A stretch of 64,000 nucleotides of DNA from Piliocolobus tephrosceles (GCF_002776525.5 NC_045443.1:56831914-56895913), one strand, 5' to 3'. Positions 1 to 11,660 are shown, numbered from the stretch's first letter. Notes: generated by a model not told the origin, from the sequence alone. Numbers and translations: made by a program.

Positions 1-761
1 TCTAATGTGAGCATTTAACCTTTTAGAGTGACTTCACACTTTAACGTGAACATTTTACCAAATAGTTTTTACTCGAATGAACATTTAGCCTTTACCTAAT
101 CTGATTTACAAGACATACCGTATTCCTTTTTGGATTTGTAGGATTCAAACAGGGAAATTTACATTCCTGATTTGCATTCAAGACTTCATTTCAATTTAAT
201 ATCATGCATTGTATTACACAATCTCTGTGTAAAATTGAATCGTGCAATCAAAGAATCTTAGAGGTTATTTAGCCCATTATTTTACCCAGTGAATTAGTCT
301 TACTGAATCCATGAAATGTGATTATCCAGTTTCAATTAAAAGGTTTGCAAGCATACAGTGACCTCACCACCTTACAAGCGAACATTTTTCCTCAGCTGGC
401 TTCATTCGTTCATAATGTTATTTTAATATTATCTTGAGAGGTAAAATACATGTAATTTGAGTTCTTTGTGTTATTTACATGTTTATAAATCTACAAATTA
501 GAAACATTCACACCAGAAAGGCAAGTCTTTGACTTCCTGCTGACAGATTTTAAGAGAATCTGTTCCTACCCACAGACCAGGTGAAGATAGCCATGTGTAC
601 CTCACATGACATGGACTGAGTATGCCAGAGGTTATGGGCACTACAGTTGTGAGATACTGTTATCTCTGAGCTGGTAGCTCTGTTGACCTGTGCAAATGGA
701 ATAAATTGCTGGGCAAGGAGAAGAATGGAGCGTATGTTCCAAATAAGCAATTATTATAATG
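1..761. other. Unassigned AT-rich DNA
   Basis: No interspersed repeat, RNA gene or coding exon is recognised here. The open frames on the minus strand at 550-905 are short, overlap each other in different frames and match no family I know. Two loosely similar stretches (around 27-60 and 356-391, sharing 'gtgac.tcac' and 'gaacattt') are too weak to call a repeat. Confidence 0.5.
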
Positions 762-981
762 ATTTACATTGATTACTGTTCCAGGCACTATCTTAAACAC
801 TTTACATGTGTCACTTTGTTTAATCCGTACACATGAGATAGGGACCATTATTACTTCAGTTTTTACAGAAAACAATCCAAAGCACTGAGGCTTTAAGTGA
901 CTCACTATAATTCACAAAATTAGTAAATAATAGAGATGATGTTTGAGACTAGACACTCTAACCCCAGATTGCACACTTTAG
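762..981 (-). repeat. MIR SINE, minus strand
   Basis: Reads as the reverse complement of MIR: 'ccaggcactatcttaaacac', then a degenerate 'cattattacttcagttttta', then 'tgaggctttaagtgactcac', ending near the 'gggttcgaat'-equivalent end. This is a tRNA-derived mammalian SINE, long inactive and heavily mutated. Ends are approximate. Confidence 0.7.
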
Positions 982-2720
982 CTCTTAGGTGATGCTAATA
1001 GCAACTGAATTGTTCCTTATAGAGACAGAGAGGGCAGCTGCCTGACAACACTCTGCAGCTGAGTTCTATGTTGATACTGTTGTTGTTTTCTCCTCTTTTT
1101 CTTAAAAACTACATTGTGTGGATTTTGCTTTTTGCAACCATTGGTCCCTGCTTATGAAGAAGGTTTGGATATTCATGTTATTCTGTTTTGCCATAGTAAA
1201 GAACTCTGAGTATTATAGATTCATTGTTGAGATTCTAGATACAAAACAAAACTGATTGACTTGGCAATTATTTACTGCTTCATAAAAAAATACTTTCCTC
1301 TGGAAAAAAAAATTACAGTGAGATAAGTTTACAAAAGAGGAAGACAGCACAAAATGGTCCACATTAGAATTAATTTTAAGGAAGTAGATATCAACTAATT
1401 GACCTTGCCTGTGTGTTCAGGGTATGCTTTTGCCCTGTGGTATTTGGAAGTCATAGTATTTATTTTTGCATTTCTGTCAGCCTGGCAAGTTGATGACTAA
1501 GGCCTTTCTAACCACTCCTGTTCTTGGTTTTGTGAAAAGAATAGTGTCTGTGCTTTCACCCTCGTGACAGCAGGATAGCATAGACATTGTGTGTCTACAC
1601 TGGAAGGAAGAGAAAATAGGAAATTGGCAACAGAAATGATTGAGAGTCTGTGTAGCAGAGGAGGAAGTAGAAGGCAAGCATTTGTGAGGAAGAGAAATGA
1701 AATGTATGATAAGAACATGGCTCAAAAGGGAAGCATATGGGAGTATTAATCAGAAACCAATAAAATTAAGCACAAAAGTTCACCCCCTCCAAACTGGGAG
1801 AAATATTTATAGTTTTTATTAATCACAGTATTACTTTAAAAAATTATCCTTCACACCAGTGTCCAAGATTATGGCCTTCTATTTTCCTTAGCTATGCAAA
1901 GTTGGCCCATCTGTTGTATTTTCAAGCCCAAATACAATCTTTTTTGATGCAGAATATATAATTAAACAGCCTCAGCCTAAGATCTGAGGAACTAGTGAAA
2001 CTAACCTGGAATGGAGTGCCCCATTAGTGACCACTGGAGGGTTTCATTTTTAGCAGTGTTTTTAAATAACAAGTCTGAGGCAAGACTTGGTGCACTGTGG
2101 TTTATCCATGGGTCTCCACCATTGTTCTCTAAAGTCTAGACCGGAATTTTTTTTGGTAAGTTATAGGCCTGCATTCATGACCTTGAATTTCATGTTCCTC
2201 TGTTATTAGGGTTAACTCATGACTGCTCTGCACACTGATTGATTGTAGAAATCTGTCTCCCAATCCCTGTATTATAGCACTGCCATGTTGTTGATAGTCT
2301 TGTTTCCTGGATCGAGCAGTCCTTGAACCCCATCTGAAAGCTGAAGTCTGACTACTATAAAATGATCATGTCTGTGATGATTTCTGGTTTCCCTGGACTA
2401 TAGGCTACCACCCATAATTCACTCTCCATCCATTGGGCCGGGATCCTTGTTTACGGTGTGGATTCTTCCTAATTATTAGTAGTCATTGTCCTATGTTTCT
2501 TAATATTTAATCTGACTTGAATGTCTTACTTCTCTGTGTACCATTTAATGCTCTTCACTTTGTACCAGAATTGCCAGGCTACTAATTGTTTTCCTCTCAT
2601 TCTTAGATTACAAGGACCTTCAGAGACAAAACACTTAGATTATGTAGTATGAACATAGTTTTGTTTTGAATTTTAAGGTATACAAACATTACTTTTTAAC
2701 ATTTAACAATTATTAAAACA
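982..2720. other. Unassigned AT-rich DNA
   Basis: No repeat family, RNA gene or exon recognised. Two overlapping minus-strand frames near 1477-1725 (73-82 codons) are chance frames: no domain, no splice context, and they overlap in different registers. Confidence 0.5.
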
Positions 2721-2748
2721 TGAAGTCTTTATATGTGTAAAGACTTCA
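2721..2748. repeat. Perfect 11-bp hairpin
   Basis: TGAAGTCTTTA at 2721-2731 and its exact reverse complement at 2738-2748 are separated by a 6-nt loop. It is the first of three structure-prone motifs within about 120 bp. No function is implied by sequence alone. Confidence 0.85.
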
Positions 2749-2778
2749 AGGATTTCAAATTTTATATGCTAAGAAAGT

Positions 2779-2796
2779 ATGATTTTTAAAAATCAT
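2779..2796. repeat. 18-bp perfect palindrome
   Basis: ATGATTTTTAAAAATCAT is self-complementary over its full length. It lies 30 bp after one hairpin and 20 bp before a G-quadruplex motif. Confidence 0.85.
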
Positions 2797-2816
2797 GTCT
2801 ATGGTTTTATTTAGCT

Positions 2817-2842
2817 GGGGAGGTTGGGGTGGGGATGTGGGG
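2817..2842 (+). other. G-quadruplex motif (four GGGG runs)
   Basis: GGGG runs lie at 2817-2820, 2826-2829, 2831-2834 and 2839-2842 with loops of 5, 1 and 4 nt. This satisfies the usual intramolecular G4 rule with four-tetrad runs. It is isolated in AT-rich DNA, with no gene or CpG island around it. Confidence 0.8.
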
Positions 2843-2849
2843 TGGTGCT

Positions 2850-3279
2850 GAGTAATACTTATTCATGAATTTCAGTGATTGAAATCTGAGGAAATTATGC
2901 ATTTTAGTTATATTTACAATATTTCCTCATATGTTTATAACTCTGTCTACTTTTTCCATTCCACCGTCCAATCACACACACTTTTGTGGTCTCTGATTCT
3001 TCTAACTGAGGTAAACATAAGATTAATGCCTTAGTTACTGTCAACTTCTACACTCAGAGTGAAACGTGATGTGAATGCACTATGGCCCTCCCAAGTATTT
3101 TGCTGTGTACTCAAAATAAGATGAAGATAAATTATTAAGTGAGCTGGAAAACTATATTTTAATGAAGGATAAGCTAACATTAGAAGTATCAATTTAATAA
3201 CATGTTCAAACATTATTCTCAACCTACTTATATGTTGCTGGGCTTCTGTGTAAGCCACTGTAGTCTTTTCTCCAGGCTG
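2850..3279. other. Unassigned DNA upstream of AluY
   Basis: No repeat or exon recognised. A minus-strand frame of 94 codons at 3031-3315 runs into the Alu and has no known domain; I regard it as chance. Confidence 0.5.
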
Positions 3280-3295
3280 AAAAAACATAGGTGGT
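3280..3295. repeat. AluY target-site duplication, 5' copy
   Basis: aaaaaacataggtggt at 3280-3295 is repeated exactly at 3601-3616, immediately after the poly-A tail. The AT-rich start fits the L1 endonuclease consensus cleavage (TTTT/AA on the opposite strand). Confidence 0.95.
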
Positions 3296-3606
3296 GGCCG
3301 GGCGCGGTGGCTCAAGCCTGTAATCCCAGCACTTTGGGAGGCCGAGACGGGTGGATCACGAGGTCAGGAGATCGAGACCATCCTGGCTAACACGGTGAAA
3401 CCCCGTCTCTACTAAAAAATACAAAAAAAAAAACTAGCTGGGCGAGGTGGCGGGCGCCTGTAGTCCCAGCTACTCGGGAGGCTGAGGCAGGAGAATGGCG
3501 TAAACCCGGGAGGCGGAGCTTGCAGTGAGCTGAGATCCGGCCACTGTACTCCAGCCTGGGCGACAGAGCAAGACTCCGTCTCAAAAAAAAAAAAAAAAAA
3601 AAAAAA
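3296..3606 (+). mobile_element. AluY, Old World monkey type, full length
   Basis: A complete dimeric Alu of about 285 bp plus a pure poly-A tail that merges with the downstream duplication. The left arm starts at 'ggccgggcgcggtggctca', the A-rich linker is at about 3413-3432, and the right arm starts near 'ctgggcgaggtggcgggc'. Box A and box B of the Pol III promoter are intact by eye. Diagnostic bases ('tcaagcctg', 'gagacggg', 'ggcgtaaaccc', 'gagatccggccac') match the AluY lineages that expanded in cercopithecids, as I recall them. Divergence from that consensus is low and the duplication is exact, so this is the youngest insertion in the window. Confidence 0.93.
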
Positions 3607-3616
3607 CATAGGTGGT

Positions 3617-4020
3617 TGTTCCCCCAGTACTCTTGATAATTTAAAATAGAACACAGAACTTGGTCAAACATTTTAGTCCTACATATATTGATAAAATGTT
3701 AGACTTCAATTATCTTTTTATTTCATCAACGAGAATGAAGCACCTTATGAATCTTTCATCTATTTTTCTATGATTGTTTTATCTTCTAATTGTTTTATAT
3801 GTGTTATATATTCTTTATATTCTTCATGTATTTCAGACACCTTTCAGATTAAAGCCTTCATTTTCATTTTCTCCACAGTCTTTTTTGATATGTGATTATG
3901 AATTAGCTTATTAGTTATATTCCGATTGTGATTTTTTTGTTTGTTTACTTTGTGGTTGTTTGTTTAGTACATGCTTCCCAACTTCAAGGTCATAAAGATT
4001 CTATCCTAAATATCTCTCAG
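3617..4020. other. Unassigned AT-rich DNA
   Basis: No recognisable repeat or gene between the AluY and the hAT-like fossil. Confidence 0.5.
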
Positions 4021-4224
4021 CACTGTTCAAAACATTTTTCTGCACTGGTGGAAATATTTTATATTTGACAATATCCAAAACAGTAACTACTAGCTACATG
4101 TAGCCATTGAACACTGGAATTATGGATAGTGTGACTGAGTAGCTGAATTTTTACATTTAATTTTAATTAATGTAGGTTTTAATTTGCATCATGTGGCTAT
4201 GGACTACTGCATTGGATAATTCAG
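4021..4224 (+). mobile_element. hAT-type nonautonomous DNA transposon fossil
   Basis: Begins 'cactgttcaaaac', then 'actactagctacatgtagcc' followed by 'attgaacactgga', and ends '...atgtggctatggactactgc' followed by 'attgga'. The two ends are imperfect inverted complements (tagctacatgtag.. / ..catgtggcta). This matches the architecture of the small MER hAT-Charlie elements of mammals (consensus of the type 'ctgtccaata ... gccacatgtggcta'). It encodes nothing. The exact subfamily is not assigned. Confidence 0.7.
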
Positions 4225-4375
4225 TTCCAGCTTTGTTTTGTCACCTGTGGCGATCCATCTGGTGTTCTTTTTTTGTTTTTGTTTTTTCTGCATGGTCGGA
4301 GGGGAAGGGGTAGTGTCATATTTTCCCCTATGCATGACCAGTTAGCCTAGAGCAATGGCATTTCCCTACAGAATG

Positions 4376-4376
<1 letters not shown>

Positions 4377-4408
<32 letters not shown>

Positions 4409-4424
4409 TGTATGTGCGTATGTG
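4377..4424. repeat. (TG)n microsatellite
   Basis: An uninterrupted TG run at 4377-4407 is followed by a degenerate tail (tctgtatgtgcgtatgtg). It is likely polymorphic in length. Confidence 0.95.
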
Positions 4425-4559
4425 TACATTTTGGGGCTTTTATTCTGTACCTTGTTAAATTCATCTGTTGTGGCATTAGCACCTCTCATGGTTGAAATCA
4501 CCAAAGCTTTTTAGTAAGACTTCATAATTGTGCAAATCCCCCATATCCCTACCTTTATT

Positions 4560-5340
4560 CTACTTTAGAAATGACTCTGTCATTCTTGGCCATTTGATCT
4601 TTCATAGAAATTTTAGATTAGGGCTTTCAAATAGAAAATCATAATAATAGGAGTTTTCTCTGCATTTAAATCAATACATCAATTTCAAATTTGGGGAGAA
4701 TTGGCATTTTTATGCTATTGAAGCTTTCAATTCATGAGAATGGTCTGTCTCCCTATTCTGGTCTTGTATGTCTTGTGTTTTTAAAAGTTATTTTATCTAT
4801 ATAAATTTGATATATTTTGTTATATTTTTAAGGAAAAACTATATATTGCAATATCATATATGTTGTTTTTTTAAAAATTACATGCTCTACATTTTGTGAC
4901 TAAATGCAGTTTATTTTCATGTGATAATATTTTATCAAACTTGCTAGACTATCTAATTAATTCTATGTTTTATTTGTAGATTTTCCACCCTATTCTGATA
5001 GTTTATCTGTAATGTGTGCAAAGAGAATTTTGTTTCTAACCTCTTACATTCCATTTCTATTTTTTGTCTTACTATTTTGCATAGGATGTTTGAGAAAATA
5101 ACAGTCTTGATCTCTTAAAGGGATAGCACTAACTATGATGTTATAGATTTTGGTTGTTTTTTGTTTTATTTGTGATTTATTATAGATTTCATTCATCAGA
5201 TTAAGGAATTTTTCTTCTATTTTTAGGTTGGTAGGGTTTGAGATTATTTTATAGTTTTTTCTGTATTATATCAATGTGGTAAATTACAGTAATAGATTTA
5301 AAAATATTTATGTATTTTTTTGACCCTCAAGTATTCAGGA
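4560..5340 (-). mobile_element. L1M ORF2 fragment, minus strand
   Basis: Reads as a degenerate reverse complement of the reverse-transcriptase region of an old L1: 'catagaaattttaga', 'atttggggagaattggcatt', 'tatgctattgaagctttcaa', 'attcatgagaatggtc', and later 'ttttgcataggatgtttgag' and 'ttcatcagattaaggaat'. Frames are broken throughout. No 3' end or target duplication could be found, so limits are approximate. It is an ancient eutherian-age L1 copy. Confidence 0.65.
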
Positions 5341-6721
5341 CTGGATTAGACTAATCATAATCTTTAGGTTGTGATATATTCTCATCAAATATATCTCTGT
5401 CTTAATTAATTATTAATATAATGAAAGTCATTGAACCTACCAGCCAACTCAATAATTAAAATATTAACAAAACTCTAAAGTTACCTACATGCATCTCCAT
5501 AGTCTCATTTTTTCTACTCATATCTCTTTTTTAGAGATAATCACCATTGTTAATTTTGTATTTATCATCATTTGCTTTCCCTTGTTTTTTTTCTTTTAAT
5601 AATAACTTAGATATGAGCAAACAGTTTTTAAAATAGTTCTCATACAATTCTTCATGTTCTCCAATGTATGTCTTCTTTTTGATAATCATCTTGCTACTTA
5701 ATGGTGTTATGAGCCTGATACTGCTATCTGTATTTTCTCCTGATTTTGTTCATAGTGCTGTATAAGTGAGCATTACTTTGATCTTTATCATGTGGGAATT
5801 ATTTGAAACTTGGATTAAGCTGAATTCCTAGTTGAGGAAGTTTGCATTTCTCTCTGCTGGGGTCTGGGGCATCACCCAATATTATAAACTCTCAAACATT
5901 GTCAACATGTTTTAAATCACCTTTGTAATATAAAATTGGTAATATGAAATTGGAATAGCTATCGGTCATTAATCTGCAGATGATATTTTTTGTTCCCCAC
6001 TATTAGCACCAAATTTAGAGGCAGACTTGTTTCTTTGCATTGTTAGTTGTGTGTGTGTGTGTGTGTTTGTGTCTATATGTGTTTGTACTATTGCAAGCAT
6101 ATTTCTGGTGTGGTGACAATGCAGTTTTATTCAGTGACAGCAGGGCATATCACCTCTTACACTTTCTACCTCTGTCTGGCCTTGGGCTTTGTGGCTTGTT
6201 GCACGTATCCTTTTGTGCTGTAAAACCCCAAGTTCAAGTCCACCAGTGCATCAAATATCCCAAGAGGATACCTGGAGCAAGTACTAGTCTTAGCCATGTG
6301 GTTTTCCCTTTCAGTTAGTTTTATTCTCTGGATATATTGTACTTTCTTGCTATTTGTTTTTCCTATTGTATGTATACTTTTTAGTTGCTTTCAATGGAAG
6401 GATTTTTATATTTCAAAGGATAGAGACTTGTACAAATTAACTCCAATAATGAACTCAGAAATTTGAGATATGGAGGATTTTTCTGAAGCCTGATTTTATG
6501 AGACCTTACTAGAATGATAATGCCGTGCTGATCTTCTTCATGGACTACTGATTTTCCATTCTGTTGCAATGCAAAATAACATCACACTTCTAGTGCCCAG
6601 CACAGTTCCACTGATGCAGTCTCCCCCTGTGTATTACTTCACATTCTTAAGATAGAAAATAAAATTGGCTTAGCCTCACTTACAGATGGTAACAAGGGAT
6701 ACTATTTAAGAATACTATATA
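5341..6721. other. Unassigned DNA
   Basis: No confident repeat. A short (TG)n lies at about 6049-6066. The 92-codon plus-strand frame at 6040-6318 starts in this microsatellite and shows no domain. Part of this stretch could be the 3' part of the neighbouring old L1, but I cannot support that. Confidence 0.45.
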
Positions 6722-6985
6722 TTACAATGGTTATAGCGTAAGCTCTATAGCCAGACTGGCTGGGTTTGAATCTCAGATCCAAATCTTCCTAGCTCTGTAA
6801 TCTTGGGAAGCTTCCTTAATGATTGAGTGACTTAATTTCTTCATCTATGAATGGGGATGCTGGGGTAATACTGCCTACCTCATAGTTGTAGTAAGGAATA
6901 AATGAGTTACTACATGTGAAAAGTTCAAAATAAGAGTAATGATTTGGTTATGGTAGCAACTCAAGAAATATTACTTATTTTTCCC
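6722..6985 (+). repeat. MIR SINE, plus strand, near full length
   Basis: Follows MIR order: 'tagccagactggctgggttt' then 'gaatctcaga' (box B region), 'agctctgtaatcttgggaag', 'ttcttcatctatgaatgggg', 'taatactgcctacctcatag', and a 3' end like 'gtagcaactcaagaaatatt'. One of the best preserved MIRs in the window. Confidence 0.85.
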
Positions 6986-7724
6986 TTTCACTTGATGTGA
7001 CTTGTGGTCTACTTAACTGTGGCCTTGGGTAAGGATCGTGTGATATAAGCATGTCTACCTAGGTATGTGTGTTCAGCACCATTGAGAAGCAAATTGAGGG
7101 AAAGGAAGACAATAGCAAATATGCCTAATACACATTGAGGAAATAAAAACAGAACAACTTGTCAGTTTTAGAAAAAAAAACATGTAATTCCCTTTATATA
7201 AAAAATACTTAAATGATAGAATTGTTACTTAAAGGAACAGATTTCTTTGAAAAAATTACTTTGACTGAGTTATATTATGTGTAACATCTAAAATTTTTGC
7301 TATTCCAATATATTCTATAGTTATTGCAAATTCATTGTCTATGAAACGCCATATTATGTGGGCAGAGCATAAAGGAAAAAAGAACATATCAGTAGGTACA
7401 ATTACAGATTATAAAAGTAAAATCATCACTATATTATAGAAAATAATCTTAATGTTTTGTGTAAATAATTCTAAGAAAATGTTAAGCATTTTAAGGAATA
7501 ATTTTTTAGTCCTCCTTTTTAAGTGCCTGAGGTTTTTTTGTTTGCTTTTGATTTTTAAAGAGAAGAATGTATGACTTGAAAGCAATCATCTTGACCCACC
7601 TTAATTCTCTGCAAATGAGTATATCTAATTATGTTCTGGTTTCTTTCTAGGCCCTTGATAACTCAAAAATGTATAAATAAAACTACTAATTATTTACAAA
7701 TTTGTATGGTCCTTTACAATGAAC
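6986..7724. other. Unassigned AT-rich DNA
   Basis: No repeat, RNA gene or exon recognised. Confidence 0.5.
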
Positions 7725-7905
7725 CCAGTGCTTTCATTGATTCATCTCATTAATCCAGTGAGGTGGACTAACACTATAATTCTCTCCATTTTATAGATGA
7801 GTACAACTGAGGCTCAGGCACTTTAAGTGACTCACTTGCAGTCACGTAGCAAATAGAGTAGATCCTGACTCAAACACAGGAGTGCTGATCTAAGCCCAAA
7901 ATTCT
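7725..7905 (-). repeat. MIR SINE, minus strand
   Basis: 'cattttatagatgagtacaa' followed by 'ctgaggctcaggcac', 'taagtgactcacttgcagtc' and 'tgactcaaacacaggagtg' match the reverse complement of MIR. Ends are approximate. Confidence 0.8.
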
Positions 7906-9089
7906 TCCCACATTTACCAGCCACCCATCCTGGCACAGAAATGAACATATGACTGTCATCATATTAAAATACAGGCCTGAACTCAGAGTAACTCTAACAT
8001 GTAGATTTCTACTCATTTTTCCTTCGATTATTTAGCCTTTGGACTGTCAGGCTCACAGCGGATGACAAATTGATCAGATTGTGAAAGAGGGAAAGCAAGT
8101 CTGGTAAAAACAAAAGAAATATAGATTGTGACCAGGACAGTTTTAATTCCTTTGCCACTGAGTAAAATAGATGTAAACTTTTCAACAGAATATATTGCAT
8201 GTGGGGGTTCAACATTTAGCAACAAGAGATGTTTGTAAATATTTATAAATATTATTTGATGTGTTTTTTTTCTTAGTCTCCAGAACATGGAGAGAGGTTG
8301 TTAAAAGTACTCAACCTTTAAATGCAGTGTGTTTAAATTAATTCATGTTATTACTTCAGTTTCACAGTTGAGTTATCTTGTAAATAAAACTTTTCCCTTA
8401 TTAGAAATGAAGCCAATCTTGCAGTTCCCCACAGGACTCATATCGCTTACAATGTGCTGTGCTTTATACATTGACCTGGAACCCAAGAGAGTTTATGCAC
8501 AATTGGTGAATTAGTCCAGAAATAATTTCCTGTGGCATTATGTCACATCCTCAACGATGAAAAAAATCCATTAATTTGTTTGCACTTATTTAGAAAAAGT
8601 AAATGAATTATTTCATAAGTACATAAAATTTGATACACCGGTATTTACATTTCCTGTTCTGTATAAAGTACATATCAATTTCTTATGAAAATGAGGTCAT
8701 AATACAGTTATCTATATATATATATGTGTGTGTGTATGTACTTATCTTTTGATTTTTATTTGTTAGTCTTTTCGTGTCTGCTATTTGTTATTAATTTTGC
8801 TGAAAACAGGTTTAGCCTGCTGAGGAAAGATTTTTTACCTTTAAATAATGACATGCTTTTGCCCACAAAGCTTCAGAGGAAGTCAAATGAAATGTGGAAA
8901 TTTTCTCTGGATAAATCCATCATATTTACTCAGTTCTCATTCTTTTTTATACATTTAACTACCTTTCTCCTTACCTTTGTCTCCGTCACAGATTCGTGTT
9001 TTTCTGTTACCCAACACTATTATTGAAACCCCTTCTTTCTCCCTTTCTTACTGATATTTTTCAGTGACAGATTTCTTCAGTTTCAGCTC
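7906..9089. other. Unassigned DNA with a (TA)n(TG)n tract
   Basis: No repeat family recognised apart from a (TA)n(TG)n microsatellite at 8711-8738. The 100-codon plus-strand frame at 8724-9026 begins inside the microsatellite and is rich in Phe/Leu, as expected from T-rich DNA. I do not regard it as a gene. Confidence 0.5.
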
Positions 9090-10060
9090 AGGCCTTCTAA
9101 GCTGATGATTTCTAGGCCTACAACTTGGTGCCCTAACTCATCTCTTTACCAGCAGTCCTGTGTGACCATTATCTATATTATATATAGACTATATGTATAT
9201 ATATTATATTCAGTGTGCCAGTTTTACAAACTTACTAATTAATATCCACCCAATCTTCCATGTTGGAAACACTAGGTTCATTCTTGACATTTCTTACTAT
9301 CACATGTAAATTTTTAGTAAACTCTTAAGACTCTGAGTATCTCCTTGAATCCAACATCTTTCCATTGTTGTTGCCACTACTTTAGGTGAGATCTTTAATA
9401 TCGTCCACCTGAACTATTCCATAGCTCCTCTCTTTTCTTTTTTATAATTCTTCACATTGCCCTCAAATAAGTTTTACTAAAAACCAAATTTAATCTTATT
9501 CCTGCCATGCTTAAAAGCCCATATTGAGCTCTATTTGTTGCTCTAATCCTTAGCTCTCTTTTTTTTAATCTTAAATTATCTTACATCTTATTTAATCACA
9601 TATTTTTAGTGTAAATTTTTGCCCCTTCTGAACACTTACTCAGTTCCTCAGGGCTGTCATATACTAGCCTCCATCAAGAATTATGTCTTTGAATACTCTG
9701 CTCTTTATATCTGAAATGACCTATCCAATCTTCTTCTCTAAGTGCTTGTCTTCATGACTCAATTCAGTTGTCCCTTTCTGTAGGGAATTATGCCAGACTC
9801 CCACAGGAATAAGTCATTGCTTTCATAGAGCCATAAACAATCCCTCCAGTAGCTTTTAGCACATTTGAATACAATTATGTGCTTATATGTGTGTCTCCCC
9901 TGTTATATGGTGAGGGAAAAAACCCATCATATTCTTTGCGCATGTGTATGTGTGCGTGTGCATGCATGTGTGTGTGCGTGCGCACATATTTTAGTCCAGT
10001 ACCTAGTTCAGGGCCTAGTATATGAAAGGTTCTCAGTTACTGCCTAAATAAGTGAATCAA
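9090..10060 (+). mobile_element. L2 LINE 3' portion, plus strand
   Basis: Order matches L2: 'ctaactcatctctttaccag', 'acactaggttcattcttgac' (cf. cctggactattg), 'cctgaactattccatagctc', 'ttattcctgccatgcttaaa', 'tgagctctatttgttgctct', then the 3' end 'cagggcctagtatatgaaag' and 'agttactgcctaaataagtg'. All frames are destroyed. A (TG/CG)n tract is embedded at about 9940-9986. Confidence 0.72.
9940..9986. repeat. Alternating purine-pyrimidine tract
   Basis: Mostly TG with interspersed GCGC/CGTG steps (gcatgtgtatgtgtgcgtgt and onwards to gcgtgcgcaca). It alternates almost perfectly for about 45 bp, which favours Z-DNA. It lies inside an L2 copy. Confidence 0.85.
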
Positions 10061-10208
10061 TTAATTAATGGCCCACCTAACCTCTGAATTGAATTTTCCA
10101 ATCTTTGGGATATAGCTAGAAATAATCACGTAAGACTACATTAGATTCTCAAAAGACTTTTTAAAATCTTCATTTACAGTTGCTTCGAGGTCAGGTTGTC
10201 CATTTATC

Positions 10209-10582
10209 TGGTTGGCATGGGCTGCTATAATGAAATATTGTAAACTGGGGAGCTTACACAAGAGACAGTTACTTCTCACAATTCTGGAGATTGGAGAGTT
10301 CAAGATCAAGGTGCTGGCCAAGTCAGTTCCTGGTGAGGGCCCTTTTGTTCTGACTTAGAGATGGCCATCTTCATGCTGTCCTCAATGATAGGCTTGGGAG
10401 AAGCCAGCAAGTTCTCTGGTCTCTTCTTATAAGGATATTAATCTCATTATGAAGACCCTTCTCATGACAACCTCATCTAAACCTAATCCCCTTCCAAAGG
10501 CTCCACCTTCTAATACAATCACATTGGGAATTAGGCCTTAAAAATATGAATTTTGGGAGAACACACACATTCAGTCCATGAA
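10209..10582 (-). mobile_element. MLT1A-type MaLR LTR, minus strand
   Basis: The reverse complement follows the MLT1 LTR: 'catggactgaatgtgtgtg' and 'ccaaaattcatatttt' at its start, 'caccttgatcttgaactctc' followed by 'agaattgtgagaagtaac' near the polyadenylation region, and 'ccatgccaacca' at its end. Length (about 374 bp) is normal for MLT1A. It is a solo LTR of the ERVL-MaLR class, non-coding. I saw no clear target duplication. Confidence 0.88.
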
Positions 10583-11179
10583 ATTTTTCATCCAACTGTA
10601 TCTATCTGTCTCAATTTCTGCCATATACAGAGGTAGAACAGTACTTGGAGAATCCAGGAATCATGCAATGTTTTCTCAAATAATTATAATAAAATCTTCT
10701 ATTCAGAAGCTATGTGCCTATTAAAATATTATCTTCTCATATTTGTTTAGCTATTGTGTTATAACCAGTATTCATATATACATGTTATACATTAAACTAT
10801 TAAAATTATCTACTAATAAGTAATAAAATGAAAGAAAATAAAATCTTTTTACAAGCAACATTTAAATGGAAGTGGTAGACTGTATTATAACCCATTGCTA
10901 TAAAAGCCTTCCAATATAAAGCACTTAAGAGGATGTGCCTAATAGGAATTCTTATCCTTCAGATTTTATTGTCATTGCCACAATTTGCTGTATGACTTTC
11001 TGTGTCTAAACATTTGATTTCTCAATTTAGTATACTTTTTTTTTTTCACTGTGGGTACCTATTGATATTTAGCTGTCCAACTCAGAGTCCACCCATTTTA
11101 ATGATGCTATCATGATGACTCCACCTGGAAGAATCTGTTTTCTCTTTTGAAATTTTTCTCACTGATAGAAACATGCTTC
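10583..11179. other. Unassigned AT-rich DNA
   Basis: No repeat or exon recognised. Confidence 0.5.
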
Positions 11180-11335
11180 TGGAACTCATTGTGTATTATC
11201 TTGCCCTTTAAATTTTGTATTCATTGCATGTAAACTTTTTGAAGAAAGACAGCATTTTTAAATCTTTTTATTCTATGCAGTAGGCACAAATTGTCCTATA
11301 CATAGTAGTCACAAATCGACAATTATTGAAACGTA
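11180..11335 (+). mobile_element. L2 LINE 3' end fragment
   Basis: 'tgtaaactttttgaagaaag' then 'acagcattt', 'tctatgcagtaggcacaaat' and 'acatagtagtcacaaatcg' correspond to the L2 3' end ('tgtaagctccatgagggcag ... cacatagtaggcactcaa'). Degenerate. Confidence 0.55.
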
Positions 11336-11660
11336 GAACAAAGGAGTGAGAACTGGATTAGCATTGTAGTAATTGTGATATACCCTGACTCCTTCTTTCT
11401 CTTTGAATACATCACTGAAAATTCAGTAGAATGATGGCTGTCTGTTGTGGTCACTTTCCTTGGTGTGGTACATTTTCTCTTTGGGAAGTTTATAGTCCTG
11501 ATCTTGAGCATTATTACAGCTTAGCATTAAGTTGCATGTATTGGTTCACTTGTGGAATACTCTGAAGATATGAACAGATTTTCTGTCTTTCATGGGACAA
11601 AATGTAATCCAGTACATTTTGCAAATGGTAGTAGTTAGACACAGTTGGAAGATCATGCTT
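11336..11660. other. Unassigned DNA
   Basis: Nothing recognised. Confidence 0.5.

Noticed and set aside
1..391. Loose repeat of 'gtgac.tcac...gaacattt' at 27-60 and 356-391
   Set aside because: Too few matching positions and no consistent period.
3387..3671. Two overlapping minus-strand frames of 80-94 codons with a run of Phe
   Set aside because: They are the antisense of the AluY; the Phe run is the poly-A tail read backwards.
8724..9026. 100-codon plus-strand frame
   Set aside because: It starts inside a TG microsatellite, is Phe/Leu/Ser rich as T-rich DNA dictates, and has no domain or conserved start context.
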